Positions 43,975-53,965 of a DNA stretch of 64,000 bases are shown here, piece after piece. Within the stretch, counting starts at the first letter, position 1; the number at the start of each line of letters is the position of its first letter. The DNA is taken from the NCBI GenBank assembly GCA_017853885.1, contig JAFMIR010000020.1, positions 1 through 64,000 of the forward strand, in the 5' to 3' direction. The translations under genes and the position numbers were made by a program. Source of the DNA: Prosthecobacter sp. (GTDB lineage: Bacteria; Verrucomicrobiota; Verrucomicrobiia; Verrucomicrobiales; Verrucomicrobiaceae). A model generated the notes under the pieces. That model was not told the DNA's origin. It did no database searches and worked only from the letters and a program-made list of their open reading frames with translations.

Positions 43975-44472
43975 TTATCGCTGCGGCCATTTCTTCTTGG
44001 CAAGCCCAAGCAGCATGCCCACTCCTCCGGCTACGAACAGAAGCGGAAACCAAATGGAATACAAAGCAGCCTGTGTTCCCAGAATAAGGACTGATTCAGA
44101 GGGGGTCACTGGGTTCACGTAACACGCCAGCATCGCACCCGTGGGAAACTGCTGCTGCAGCGCGAGCACCACTTCACGATGCGGCGTGGGAGCAGCCTCC
44201 ACATGACGGATGCGTGTGGAGACATGAGATGCACCCTCAAACTGATACCGATAACGAACCTCAAACCGATATGCCATCGGAGAGTTAGGTGTCGGACGCC
44301 CGCTGACAATGCGTGAGGACTCAATATGACAGGCGACTGAGGGCCACAATCGGCTCACAGAAGTCATTTGGTGCGAAAGCCACAATCTCCAAGTAAAAAA
44401 AGAACCTGACGCGATTAGCATCAGGCCCATAGCCATGAGCCACATTCTTCCAGCTTGTGTTTGGGGCATCAT
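43975..44472 (-). CDS. DUF3592-like membrane protein
   Basis: 165 aa from the ATG at 44472, one of two adjacent ATGs; the open frame reaches 44676 but would then overlap the divergent recJ start. TM segment at about 10-30, then a soluble beta-rich domain with a DUF3592 pattern (YRFEVRYRYQFEGASHVSTR, later YVNPVTPSESVL), and a C-terminal TM segment near 138-158 before a basic end. DUF3592 proteins are of unknown function. Confidence 0.75.
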   Translation of the reverse strand: MMPQTQAGRMWLMAMGLMLIASGSFFTWRLWLSHQMTSVSRLWPSVACHIESSRIVSGRPTPNSPMAYRFEVRYRYQFEGASHVSTRIRHVEAAPTPHREVVLALQQQFPTGAMLACYVNPVTPSESVLILGTQAALYSIWFPLLFVAGGVGMLLGLAKKKWPQR

Positions 44473-44562
44473 TTGCACGCTTTTACGACACTGAGTAGCG
44501 ATTCTTTGACTAGCTGCCGTGAGTGCTCCATACAAAGAAACGTCTTCCTCGCAAATCGTCAC

Positions 44563-46278
44563 ATGTCTGATTCTCCCGTCATGAACATCCGCCCACCGCG
44601 CTGGCTCGTGAAGCCCGCTGCTGAAGGCGCGGCCGAGTTGGCGACGGAGACAGGTCTGCCCACACTGCTGACCCACCTTCTAACTCAGCGCGGAATCAAT
44701 ACAGCTGAAAAAGCCCGTGATTTCCTTGTTCCCAAGCTGGCCAGTCTTGGCGATCCCCGCATGCTGCCGGATATGCCAGCAGCAGTGATTCGTCTTTTGC
44801 GGGCCGTGGATGAAAAACAACGGGTAGTGCTGTACGGCGATTACGATGTGGATGGTGTGACATCCATGGCGCTGCTCTACCTTGTTTTGGAGGCCTACGG
44901 TCTTAATGCTAAGCTGTTTCTTCCCTCACGTATGGAGGAAGGATATGGGCTGAGCCACGACGGCTTAGCGAAATGTTTCGAGACGCATGGGAAACCCGAT
45001 TTGCTTGTCGCGCTAGATTGTGGGACAACCTCCCTAAACGAAGCGGCATGGTTAGCTGAGCAGGGAGTGGACTGCGTGATTGTTGACCACCATGAGCTCT
45101 CGCCGCAAGGACGCCCTCTATGCCACGCTTTGGTAAATCCCAAGCTAGCGGATGACTGGCACTACTTCTGCACCGCCGGCCTTGTCTTCAAGTTGGCTCA
45201 TGCGCTGCTGAAGACACGTCCAGCACCCAACTTTGACCTAAAGGAGACGCTTGATCTTGTGGCTCTCGGCACGGTGGCGGACTTGGTACCACTCGTAAGC
45301 GAAAACCGCCTACTTGTGCGCCGCGGGCTCGAAGCGCTGGCTCAAACACAGCGCCTAGGCCTACGTGCACTGAAACAACTCGCTGGCGTGGATGGATTGG
45401 TTCAAACACACCATGTGAGTTTTCGCTTGGGGCCGCGTTTGAATGCCGCGGGGCGACTCGACACAGCTGCCACCGCACTTGAGCTACTCTTGGCTAATGA
45501 AACGGAAAAGGCAGCAGAACTGGCCAACCTGCTTGAAGCACATAACAAAGATCGCCAGAGCGTGGAGCAAGCGGTGCATGCCGAAGCAGAAAGCATGCTG
45601 GCTACTCTGGGAAACCTTGAGCAGCTCTCCGCGATTGTCCTAGGGTCTAGAAACTGGCATCCAGGTGTCATCGGTATCGTGGCTTCACGCATTTCCCGCC
45701 TCTGCCATCGCCCGACTATCCTCGTTTCTTTTGACGAAAATGGCGTCGGCAAAGGCAGCGGACGCAGCATCCCCGGCTTTTCGCTTGTGGAGGCTATTGA
45801 TATCTGCCGTGACCACCTCCTGGGAGGTGGTGGTCATGCCATGGCTGCCGGGATCTCTGTGGAGGAAGCTAAACTGGATTTGTTCCGCACAGCCTTCGCA
45901 ACCGCAGCACGAAAAGCACTCAGCGATGAAGCTATGACGCCGCTGTTGGAACTCGATGCCGAAGTGAAGCTCAAAGAGCTAACACTTTCATTTTTGGAGA
46001 ACTACAAGCTCATGGAGCCGTTTGGGCAAAAAAATCCGGAACCTCTCTTTTTCTGCCGCCGAGTGGTGCCAAAGCTCCCCGGTCGCAACATCAAGGGCAA
46101 GCATCTCCGCCTATTGCTCACTCAAGATGGGTCTGGGATGGACAGCATTTGGTTCAATGCTCCGATCGGTCAACTTCCTCCTGCACCATGGGATGTGGCC
46201 ATACGCCTGCAGCGCAGCTTTTTCCGAGGTGAAGAACAATGGCAGATCACCCTCGAAGGCGTTCGCAGCTCGCTCTAG
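44563..46278 (+). CDS. recJ: Single-stranded-DNA-specific exonuclease RecJ
   Basis: 571 aa from the ATG at 44563; an ATG six codons later is also possible. DHH phosphoesterase motif I is DYDVDG (93-98), motif III DHH at 175-177, and the DHHA1 end is GGGGHAMAAG. A C-terminal OB-fold with PFGQKNPEPLF follows. RecJ degrades ssDNA 5' to 3' in recombinational repair, mismatch repair and RecFOR pathways. Divergent from the DUF3592 gene. A small GC-poor hairpin near the stop has no T-run. Confidence 0.95.
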   Translation: MSDSPVMNIRPPRWLVKPAAEGAAELATETGLPTLLTHLLTQRGINTAEKARDFLVPKLASLGDPRMLPDMPAAVIRLLRAVDEKQRVVLYGDYDVDGVTSMALLYLVLEAYGLNAKLFLPSRMEEGYGLSHDGLAKCFETHGKPDLLVALDCGTTSLNEAAWLAEQGVDCVIVDHHELSPQGRPLCHALVNPKLADDWHYFCTAGLVFKLAHALLKTRPAPNFDLKETLDLVALGTVADLVPLVSENRLLVRRGLEALAQTQRLGLRALKQLAGVDGLVQTHHVSFRLGPRLNAAGRLDTAATALELLLANETEKAAELANLLEAHNKDRQSVEQAVHAEAESMLATLGNLEQLSAIVLGSRNWHPGVIGIVASRISRLCHRPTILVSFDENGVGKGSGRSIPGFSLVEAIDICRDHLLGGGGHAMAAGISVEEAKLDLFRTAFATAARKALSDEAMTPLLELDAEVKLKELTLSFLENYKLMEPFGQKNPEPLFFCRRVVPKLPGRNIKGKHLRLLLTQDGSGMDSIWFNAPIGQLPPAPWDVAIRLQRSFFRGEEQWQITLEGVRSSL

Positions 46279-46442
46279 CAAGAGCTGTCCATTGTTCTAC
46301 GTGATGCCGTATCGCAAACGCAGCCAAGCAAGTTCAATGGCATTCAAGAACTCACCTAAAGAAATTCATTCTGCTATCGCGGGATGTTCTGCTTTTTGAA
46401 GTTAGGTTTCAGTTTAAGATGCTGTGCCTTTGAAAACCCGAT

Positions 46443-46607
46443 TCATTCGTCGGTGAAAAGGCTTTTCTGTTGCTCACGAGCGGGAGAAGCCGCAGGCACA
46501 ACAGCATCAGGCCGTATTGTTGAAGGCACTCGCGATCGCCACGCCTGCCACGCAACCAGCAGAATAAGTATCCAAACGCACAATCGAATGCTGGCTCTGC
46601 TGACCAT
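46443..46607 (-). CDS. Small membrane protein downstream of nitrilase
   Basis: 54 aa from the ATG at 46607; the frame is open further upstream but overlaps the nitrilase gene. One N-terminal membrane segment (IRLCVWILILLVAWQAW, about 7-23) and a polar tail with an alanine/proline patch. It starts 8 bp after the nitrilase stop on the same strand, which supports a two-gene unit. Not recognised. Too small to assign a role; could be a membrane tether or regulator. Confidence 0.45.
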   Translation of the reverse strand: MVSRASIRLCVWILILLVAWQAWRSRVPSTIRPDAVVPAASPAREQQKSLFTDE

Positions 46608-46615
46608 GGTTGATG

Positions 46616-47464
46616 TTAAAGAGAAGAAAATACTTCGAAGAACGGCAAGGAGGTGAGTAAAGCCGGATTTGTCTCTTCTCGCATGCGTCGCATCACATCG
46701 AGAGCTTTTTTGTTGATGAAAAAACGCTGTCTTTGAATGCCGCCATTGATAACCTCGGACTCCCTCCATCGAGGTTCATCTCGAAAAGCCATCTGGGAAG
46801 GAAAATAGGCCGCTGTACGACCCACATTTTCATCAATAAGACTCGACACTGTGCTGCCAGTGAGATGACAAACGCCGACTATGGCACCGAGTTCAACCGC
46901 ACGTGCCGATGCACAGCGGTCCACACGTTCCACCCCGAGCATAGTCTCAGTCGCACTTGGCACCAAGATCACATCCACACCCCTTCCCCGCAATTTCACG
47001 CTAATCTCAGGGATCTCGATGTCTAAACAAATAACCACAGCAAACTTCAGGCCGCCAAATTCCCACACACACAACGTATTGCCCGGCGCAAAGGCATGCT
47101 CCCATGGCGTAAGATGCAGTTTGTCCTGAAAGCTCAAAACACCCTCGATAAGGATTGGTGCCCGATTTCGCAACTCGCCATGTGCCGGTTCCCAAAATGG
47201 TGCTGTGCCAAGCACCACCGCTTTTCCGGGGCGCAGGAGCAAAGATTGCAAGGTTGGCATTAATTCACTCCAAAAAACCTCCGCCACGCGTCGTGGTGTT
47301 TGGGGCTGCACCAGCGGCTCGATACCCAGCCATGTGAATTCCGGCAACAAAACGATGTCTACACCTTCATCCCAAGCTGTCTCGACTACCTCCACCACTG
47401 CGGCAGCATAGGCCGCAGGTGATGAGACGCTGATTCCGGGGTCGAAGGTGCACAGTTCAAGCAT
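46616..47464 (-). CDS. Carbon-nitrogen hydrolase (nitrilase superfamily)
   Basis: 282 aa from the ATG at 47464 (an in-frame ATG 15 bp upstream gives a poorer N-terminus). Catalytic triad: E42 in LLPEFTW, K115 in FQDKLHLTP and C146 in VVICLDIEIPE. Members hydrolyse amides such as omega-amides, carbamoyl compounds or nitriles; the sequence does not show which. The last 30 residues depart from the usual fold end. The gene is monocistronic except for the small membrane ORF that follows. Confidence 0.88.
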   Translation of the reverse strand: MLELCTFDPGISVSSPAAYAAAVVEVVETAWDEGVDIVLLPEFTWLGIEPLVQPQTPRRVAEVFWSELMPTLQSLLLRPGKAVVLGTAPFWEPAHGELRNRAPILIEGVLSFQDKLHLTPWEHAFAPGNTLCVWEFGGLKFAVVICLDIEIPEISVKLRGRGVDVILVPSATETMLGVERVDRCASARAVELGAIVGVCHLTGSTVSSLIDENVGRTAAYFPSQMAFRDEPRWRESEVINGGIQRQRFFINKKALDVMRRMREETNPALLTSLPFFEVFSSL

Positions 47465-47605
47465 GAGTGGCATGCCCACATGCTTGCCTATGCGCCAGCG
47501 ATGCCAAGCAGCTTCTTCTTGCCGTCAATTGGGCTATGCATAACTCTTAGGCATAAAGGCAATGCCGAAAGGCTATTTTAATTATGCACACAGCTGCTTC
47601 ATTCA

Positions 47606-48913
47606 ATGTTTGGAATGCGACGCTTTTGTTGTTTAACCATCCTTCTTTCCCTTTCCAGCGCTACTCTCGCAGCGGAGGGCTTAGGCAAGCCGTTGAAGTG
47701 GAACTTCCAGTCCCGGGCCCGTGGTGAGATGCGGCGGAATGTGTATGACTTTGATTCCAGCCGCAATGCTGTAACAGATGATTCATGGCTGCTTACACGA
47801 CTGCGACTCGGTGTGGAATGGCAGCCGGTGGAGTGGTTGCTTGTAGCGCTGCAGGCGCAGGATGTTCGCGAGAGCTTTTCTAAGCGGCCAGACATCCCGC
47901 TGCAAAACGGCGCGGAGGGCGATGATGCCTTTGATCTGCGACTCGCAAGCATCGAGGTTGGTAATCCGTCGCGTTTCAGCGTGAAGCTCGGCCGGCAGGT
48001 GCTGGCGTATGGCGATGAGCGTCTCGTCGGCCCGCTGGAGTGGCTGAATTTCAGCCGCACCTTCGATGCGGTGAAGCTGCACCTTCAGCGCGAGGGCTGG
48101 TGGCTAGATGCCTTCACCTCCAGCGTGGTGCGCTACCACGAGTCGGAATTCAATCGTAGCGACTGGCTGGGCAATGGCGATGTGCGAAATCAGTTCTTCA
48201 GCGGCCTTTACTACAGCAATACAAAGCTGCTCCTATTTCAAACGACCGATCTGTATGCTTTTCATCTGCATGAGGAGGCTTCGGCAGGCGGGAATGACTT
48301 TGTGACGCTCGGCACCCGCTGGAAGGGCGATCCGCTGAAGCTCGCGGGTTGGGATTACACGGTGGAGTTTGCCGGGCAGGCGGGCCAAGTGGGTGGGAAG
48401 GCACTGAGAGCCTATGCACATCATCTCGAAGGCGGCTACAACTGGCTCAAAACTTCGTGGAAGCCGCGTCTGGCCCTCGAATACAGCTTTGGCACCGGCG
48501 ACAGCGATCCGAATGACGACCGCGTGGGCACCTTTCAGAATCTGTTTCCCACGAATCATCCGCCTTATGGCCTCATGGATACTTTTTCGTGGCAGAACAT
48601 GCACAACGTGGTGCTGCGCCTCGCCTCCCAGCCGCATGCGAATATGAAGACCACGCTCGATTTTCACTCGTTCTGGCTCGCGACGACGGGTGATGCCTGG
48701 TATCGCGCTAACGGCACGACTCGCGTGCGTGGCATCAATCCCAACGCCAACAGCCACGCTGGCTGCGAACTGGATTTCACTGTCAACGCGAAGCTCACCC
48801 CGCATCTCGACATGCTGCTCGGCTACTCGCACTTCTTCGCTGGATCCTACCTTGCCGACACCGGCGCGAGCAGTGATGCGAACTTTGCTTATCTGATGCT
48901 CACCATGAACTAG
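47606..48913 (+). CDS. Alginate-export-family outer-membrane porin
   Basis: 435 aa. Signal peptide to about residue 22 (ATLA-AEG); an ATG three codons later is an alternative start. The rest is a series of alternating beta-strands typical of an 18-strand porin of the AlgE/alginate-export type, with the family-like blocks LGRQVLAYGDERLVGPLEWL and YSFGTGDSDPNDDRVGTFQN, ending with an aromatic-poor strand FAYLMLTMN. Such proteins export polysaccharides or import small anions and sugars. It is directly followed by an antiporter gene (15 bp). No alginate genes are near, so the substrate is unknown. Confidence 0.85.
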   Translation: MFGMRRFCCLTILLSLSSATLAAEGLGKPLKWNFQSRARGEMRRNVYDFDSSRNAVTDDSWLLTRLRLGVEWQPVEWLLVALQAQDVRESFSKRPDIPLQNGAEGDDAFDLRLASIEVGNPSRFSVKLGRQVLAYGDERLVGPLEWLNFSRTFDAVKLHLQREGWWLDAFTSSVVRYHESEFNRSDWLGNGDVRNQFFSGLYYSNTKLLLFQTTDLYAFHLHEEASAGGNDFVTLGTRWKGDPLKLAGWDYTVEFAGQAGQVGGKALRAYAHHLEGGYNWLKTSWKPRLALEYSFGTGDSDPNDDRVGTFQNLFPTNHPPYGLMDTFSWQNMHNVVLRLASQPHANMKTTLDFHSFWLATTGDAWYRANGTTRVRGINPNANSHAGCELDFTVNAKLTPHLDMLLGYSHFFAGSYLADTGASSDANFAYLMLTMN

Positions 48914-48928
48914 TGATCCCCACCTCGC

Positions 48929-50191
48929 ATGACCAACCTCCAGCTCGCTATCCAGTTCTTTCTCCAACTCGGCATCATTTTGCTCGTGTGTCGTGTCGTG
49001 GGCATCATCGCCGCCCGTTTCGGCCAGCCGCAGGTCGTGGCGGAAATGATTGCGGGCGTGTGCATGGGGCCGTCGCTGCTAGGCTTATTCGCACCTTCGT
49101 GGGGCGAAGCCTTGTTTCCAAAGGAGTCGATGAAGGTGCTCTTCCCCGTGTCGCAGGTCGGGCTGGCCTTGTACATGTTCATCGTGGGGCTGGAGTTCCG
49201 CATCGACATCGTACAGAGGCGTTTCAAGAGTTCGGTGGCGGTGAGCTTCGCTGGCATGGCGGCTCCGTTTGTGCTCGGGGCCATTCTCGGATGGGTGTTC
49301 TGGAATCACACCCCGCTGTTTCCGAAGGCCACGTCGATGCAGAACGCGATGATCTTCATGGGGGCCTCGATGTGCATCACAGCCTTCCCGATGCTGGCGC
49401 GAATCATTCACTTCAAAGGCCTCGCGGGCACCACGATGGGCACCGTGGCCATCGGTGCGGGTGCGATCGACGACGCGGCGGCCTGGGGCATGCTCGCCAT
49501 CGTGCTAGCAAGCTTCAGTGGTGATTTTTCCCATGCCGTGCTGAGCATCGGCGGCGGCATCGGCTATGTGCTGTTGGCTCATGGGGTCATCCGGCCGCTT
49601 CTGGCCCGCTACGCCAAGGGCATCGAGGCCCGCGGCAAGCTGAGTGATGGCGAGTATGCTTTCTTTCTAGCGCTGATGTGCTTCGGCTCCTGGTGGACCG
49701 ATTACATCGAACTGCATGCGGTGTTTGGTGCCTTTGTGATGGGCAGCGCAATGCCTCGCGGCGTGTTGAACCGCACGCTGATCGAGCGCACGCAGCCGCT
49801 GGCCGTGGCACTGATCCTGCCGCTGTTCTTCACTTACTCTGGACTGAACACCCGCCTCGGTCTGCTGAATAGCGGTATGCTCTGGCTGCTCTGTGGCGCG
49901 GTGCTCGCCGCGGCGATTTTGGGCAAAGGCGTAGCCTGCTGGGCCGCCGCCCGTGCTTCCGGCATCTCAAACAAGGAAGCCATGGGCATCGGCGTGCTCA
50001 TGAACGCCCGTGGCCTCATGGAGCTGATCATCATCAATATTGGCCTACAGAAGGGCATCATCTCCGCGGAGATCTTTGCCATGCTGGCAATCATGGCCGT
50101 CATCACAACGCTGATGGCTTCGCCGATCTTTGAGCGTCTTGTCGGCACCGGTGCCGACAAGGGCGAGCCGGAGCCAGGCACGGAAATCTAA
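48929..50191 (+). CDS. CPA2-family cation/proton antiporter
   Basis: 420 aa, about twelve hydrophobic segments. The Na+/H+ exchanger fold shows GLEFRIDIVQRRFKSS, the ion-binding aspartate pair in AIGAGAIDDAAAWGML (half-helix region) and a late MNARGLMELIIINIGLQKG motif as in KefB-like and NhaS-like proteins. There is no NAD-binding (TrkA-N) domain. It exchanges Na+ or K+ for H+ across the inner membrane. Closely linked to the porin gene upstream (15 bp) and 44 bp before hrpB. Confidence 0.92.
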   Translation: MTNLQLAIQFFLQLGIILLVCRVVGIIAARFGQPQVVAEMIAGVCMGPSLLGLFAPSWGEALFPKESMKVLFPVSQVGLALYMFIVGLEFRIDIVQRRFKSSVAVSFAGMAAPFVLGAILGWVFWNHTPLFPKATSMQNAMIFMGASMCITAFPMLARIIHFKGLAGTTMGTVAIGAGAIDDAAAWGMLAIVLASFSGDFSHAVLSIGGGIGYVLLAHGVIRPLLARYAKGIEARGKLSDGEYAFFLALMCFGSWWTDYIELHAVFGAFVMGSAMPRGVLNRTLIERTQPLAVALILPLFFTYSGLNTRLGLLNSGMLWLLCGAVLAAAILGKGVACWAAARASGISNKEAMGIGVLMNARGLMELIIINIGLQKGIISAEIFAMLAIMAVITTLMASPIFERLVGTGADKGEPEPGTEI

Positions 50192-50235
50192 ATGACGAAT
50201 GCACCGGTCCGGGCCATGAATCGTGCCCCTGCCGC

Positions 50236-52803
50236 ATGTCCGCCACGCTTCCGATCTTCGAACTCCGCCAGAGCTTCACCGCCGCGCTCCTCGATTCCGC
50301 GACGCCAAACCTGTTGATCAAAGCGCCCACCGGCTCCGGCAAATCCACACAGATCCCGCAGTTTGTTCTTGATTCCGGCGTCCTTACCGAAGGCAAGCGC
50401 TGCATCGTGCTTCAACCGCGCCGCATAGCCGCCCGCATGCTCGCTCAGCGTGTCGCTGGTGAGCGAAACGCCAAACTGGGTGGCGAAGTCGGCTATCAGG
50501 TGCGTTTTGAAAATGTGACGAGCCGCGAAACGCGCCTCACCTACGTCACCGAGGGTGTCATGCTGCGCATGCTGCTCGAAGATCCGCAGCTCGACCGAGT
50601 GGGCTGCATCGTGATCGATGAATTCCACGAACGACATCTCGATGGCGACCTCGTGCTCGCCTTTGCGCGACGCTTGCAGCGCACTCACCGCCCCGATTTG
50701 AAGATCATCGTCATGTCCGCCACACTCGTGCCCGGACCGTTGGTCGATTTCATGCAGCCATGCCGTCTTTTAGAATCTCAGGGCCGCACCTTCCCGGTCG
50801 AGATTCGCTATCAATCCCCCGCGCCGCAAAAGAACGGCTATCCTGAGCCCATCTGGGATCAAGCCGCTCGCGCCTGCGAAGCACTCGCCAGCTTACCCGG
50901 CTTCAGCGGCAACATGCTCGTTTTTATGCCAGGGGGTCATGAAATTCGCAAGACCATAGCCGCCATCCAAGGTCGCGCCTTCGCGCGCAGCCGTCGTGTG
51001 GTGCCGCTGCATGGTGAACTCACACCGCAGGATCAAGACGCCGCCGTCACGCCCTGCGAGCAGCCCAAAATCATCATCAGCACGAATGTGGCAGAGACTT
51101 CGCTAACCATCGAAGGCATCAAAGCCGTCATCGACGGTGGAACAGCACGCATCGCGAACTACGACGCCCGCCGCGGCATCAACACGCTCACCGTGCAGAA
51201 GATCAGCCGTGCCTCCGCCGAACAGCGCGCCGGTCGTGCCGGCCGTCTCGGACCCGGCATCGCCGTGAGGCTCTGGCCGGAGCGTGAGCACCTCCACCGC
51301 CCCGAATGCGAACTGCCTGAGGTACAGCGCTTGGATTTGAGTGAAGCGCTTCTCGCCCTTCGAGTTCTCTTCAGTTCGACAGGTCAGACGAGTCAGAACC
51401 GTCCGACAGACCTCGAATGGTTCGAAGCACCAGCGCCAGCCTCTTTAGCTCGTGCGGAGGGCCTTTTGCATGATCTCGGTGCCACGGATCCAAACGGCCG
51501 CATCACCGAACTCGGCCGCCAGATGGCGAAATTTCCACTGCACCCGCGTTTTTCGCGCATGTTGCTTGCTGCAGCGGAGTTTGGTTGTCTACGCGAGGCC
51601 GCTTTGTGCGCGGCCATCGCCCAAGGACGCGAAATCCTACTCGTGGGCCAAAACAACGCCTCGCACAAAAATGAGGAGTTCTGGCAAAAAGACGACCTCA
51701 GTGAGTTCCAAGCCCTGTTGCGTGCTTTCACTCGCGCGGAGGCCATGAACTTCGAACCGGATGCCTGCGCTCGTTACGGCCTGCACGCCATGGCCTCGCG
51801 TGAAGCCGCTCGTAGCGAGGAACAGTTCCTTCGCCTCGCCAAACGCGCCGGCCTGACCATCAATGACGAAGTCGCCGAGGGTAAAGCTCTAGCCAAAACC
51901 CTGCTAGCGGCCTTCAGTGACCATCTTGGCGTCGAAACAAGCGCTGGCAGCCGCATTTATCGACTTGCCGGCGGTTACACCGGTCATCTTGAGAAAGACG
52001 CACATATCAGAGCGCCGCGTTTGCTCGTCGCCGCCGAGATCGTTGAGGTGCAGGGTAAGGCACTCACGGTGAAACTTAACAACGTCACCGCCATCGACGA
52101 GGCGTGGCTGCGTGAGATGTTCCCCGCGGACTTCACCACCGGCCGCAGCGCCCGCTACGACAGCGTCAATCGCCGTGTCATGAGCATGGAAGAGACCCGC
52201 TTTCGCAGTCTCGTGCTCGCAAGCAAGGAACGCGGCGAAGCCGATGAAACGCAGGCCGCCTCGTTGCTCGCCGCCGAAGTCATCGCAGGCCGACTCGAAC
52301 TGCCTCTTTGGAATGAAAAAGTCGAGCAGTGGATCACGCGAGTAAACTGCCTCTCCAAATGGATGCCAGAGCTCGAAATACCCGCCATTAGCGAGGAAGA
52401 CCGCCATCTCATCATCGAGCAGCTCTGCCATGGCTGCACGACGTACCGCCAACTCAAGGATCGCGAAATCTTCCCCGCACTGCACGCTTGGCTCAGCCAC
52501 ATGCAGCGTGAGATGCTCGAAAAATACGCCCCCGAGCGCTACCCGCTCAAAAATGGTCGCACCGCTCGCATCGAATACAGCGAGAAGCAGTCTCCCTGCG
52601 TCAGTGTCGTCCTCCAGCAGATGTACGACATTCATGAAAACCCAAAAGTCGCTGCCGGACGCGTCAATGTCACCGTTCATCTTCTGTCACCAGCTCAGCG
52701 GCCAATTCAAACCACCGCCGACCTAGGTCGTTTCTGGAGAGAAGGCTATCCTGCAGTCAAAGCTCAGCTTAGAGGTCGTTATCCAAAGCACGAGTGGCGT
52801 TGA
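50236..52803 (+). CDS. hrpB: ATP-dependent helicase HrpB
   Basis: 855 aa, in the HrpB size range. DEAH-type helicase with Walker A APTGSGKST (30-38), DEFH box (128-131), motif III SATL and motif VI RAGRAGR. The C-terminal HrpB-specific domain has ERYPLKNGRTARIEYSEKQS and the final block GRFWREGYPAVKAQLRGRYPKH. HrpB is a DExH RNA helicase whose cellular target is not well defined, with possible rRNA or mRNA processing roles. The high GC and codon usage match the neighbouring genes. Confidence 0.95.
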   Translation: MSATLPIFELRQSFTAALLDSATPNLLIKAPTGSGKSTQIPQFVLDSGVLTEGKRCIVLQPRRIAARMLAQRVAGERNAKLGGEVGYQVRFENVTSRETRLTYVTEGVMLRMLLEDPQLDRVGCIVIDEFHERHLDGDLVLAFARRLQRTHRPDLKIIVMSATLVPGPLVDFMQPCRLLESQGRTFPVEIRYQSPAPQKNGYPEPIWDQAARACEALASLPGFSGNMLVFMPGGHEIRKTIAAIQGRAFARSRRVVPLHGELTPQDQDAAVTPCEQPKIIISTNVAETSLTIEGIKAVIDGGTARIANYDARRGINTLTVQKISRASAEQRAGRAGRLGPGIAVRLWPEREHLHRPECELPEVQRLDLSEALLALRVLFSSTGQTSQNRPTDLEWFEAPAPASLARAEGLLHDLGATDPNGRITELGRQMAKFPLHPRFSRMLLAAAEFGCLREAALCAAIAQGREILLVGQNNASHKNEEFWQKDDLSEFQALLRAFTRAEAMNFEPDACARYGLHAMASREAARSEEQFLRLAKRAGLTINDEVAEGKALAKTLLAAFSDHLGVETSAGSRIYRLAGGYTGHLEKDAHIRAPRLLVAAEIVEVQGKALTVKLNNVTAIDEAWLREMFPADFTTGRSARYDSVNRRVMSMEETRFRSLVLASKERGEADETQAASLLAAEVIAGRLELPLWNEKVEQWITRVNCLSKWMPELEIPAISEEDRHLIIEQLCHGCTTYRQLKDREIFPALHAWLSHMQREMLEKYAPERYPLKNGRTARIEYSEKQSPCVSVVLQQMYDIHENPKVAAGRVNVTVHLLSPAQRPIQTTADLGRFWREGYPAVKAQLRGRYPKHEWR

Positions 52804-52990
52804 TGCTTCTGGATGCCCGAACCAATTGGGGACAAACTTTTTACCCAGCTGATCTATAACGGCAATAAACGGTTAGCTCAGCAAAGACATTAGCAGAGAT
52901 GCTAATTGATTCTTTGTTCGTTTTCTTCTGCTGTGAATCACCGAGTCTGATGACATGATAGCTATAAGCGACAACGTATAAGAACATCGC

Positions 52991-53854
52991 ATGAAACTAC
53001 GCCTCATCACCCTTGTCTATGTTCTTGGATGTTCAATGGCGTTCGCTCAGGAAAAAGATGTCGCCAGAGGCAACCCAAAGCTTCAGCCCGCATCAAGATT
53101 TGTTGTTCCAGTAGATTCAAACGGTGGCAGAATCATTGTCGCCCGTGCCGAACCGCCACGGGCGCTCAAGGTTTTAATCTACAGCGGCCCAGGCGCTCCG
53201 CAGAGCGGAGTGGACCATGTGATGCGTGTGCTCAAACCTTTTTCACAGGTCAGCGTGACGGTGGCGAAGCCAGAGATATTTGCGACCCTGACTCACTCGA
53301 TCTGCGATGTAGTGGTATTCCCAGGTGGCAGCGGCTCAGGGCAGTCAAAAGGGCTGGGCGAGGCCGGTTTGAGCAGCGTGCGTGAATTCGTGAAGCAGGG
53401 CGGCGGTTATGTTGGCATCTGCGCGGGAGCTTACTTGGCCTGCTCGAGTTTCGACTGGGGGCTCGGCATCCTGAATGCAGGCACTGTTTCGTCGAAGTGG
53501 CGTCGTGGCCAAGCAATGCTTGAGCTCGAATGCACGGCCGAGGCCACCCCGGTGCTGGGTGAAGTCAATGGCATCTTCAAAGTGCGTTACAACAACGGCC
53601 CGATTCTTAAACCGTGGAACCGAAAGGACATTCCACCCTATACGACGCTTTCCGTTTTCCGCACAGAAACCGCAAAATATGGCGCTCCGGAAGGTGTGCA
53701 GATCAACGCCCCCGCCCATGCCATAGCGCCATTTGGAAAAGGTCGTGTTTTTGTCTCTAGCCCCCATCCAGAGAATACACCAGGCCTTGAGTTCATGATT
53801 CCGCGTGGTATTTTCTGGGCCGCTGGTGAAAAGAAAGAAGCCATGCTGCCATAA
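52991..53854 (+). CDS. Exported BPL_N/glutamine-amidotransferase-like protein
   Basis: 287 aa. Signal peptide at residues 1-19 (MKLRLITLVYVLGCSMAFA). The domain is a class I glutamine amidotransferase/DJ-1-like fold of the BPL_N type: ALKVLIYSGPGAPQSGV, VVVFPGGSGSGQSKGLG and the nucleophile elbow GGYVGICAGAYLAC with C144. An EVNGIFKVRYNNGPILKP block follows, and SPHPE at the C-terminus matches the family histidine/glutamate position. The same domain is found N-terminal in fungal biotin-protein ligases and alone in many bacteria; activity unknown. The presence of a signal peptide suggests periplasmic action. Confidence 0.83.
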   Translation: MKLRLITLVYVLGCSMAFAQEKDVARGNPKLQPASRFVVPVDSNGGRIIVARAEPPRALKVLIYSGPGAPQSGVDHVMRVLKPFSQVSVTVAKPEIFATLTHSICDVVVFPGGSGSGQSKGLGEAGLSSVREFVKQGGGYVGICAGAYLACSSFDWGLGILNAGTVSSKWRRGQAMLELECTAEATPVLGEVNGIFKVRYNNGPILKPWNRKDIPPYTTLSVFRTETAKYGAPEGVQINAPAHAIAPFGKGRVFVSSPHPENTPGLEFMIPRGIFWAAGEKKEAMLP

Positions 53855-53965
53855 TTGCAGCCAAATAGCTTTTGCGAGTGATTTCATGCTAGCCCTGAAT
53901 GCAGAGCAGGCGTTATGCAGTGTTGCTAGGCGGAAGATTCCGCGCATGGCTGGCATACATCATTT

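Noticed and set aside
48233..48967. 244-codon minus-strand open frame
   Set aside because: Antisense to the porin gene and over its 3' end; no support.
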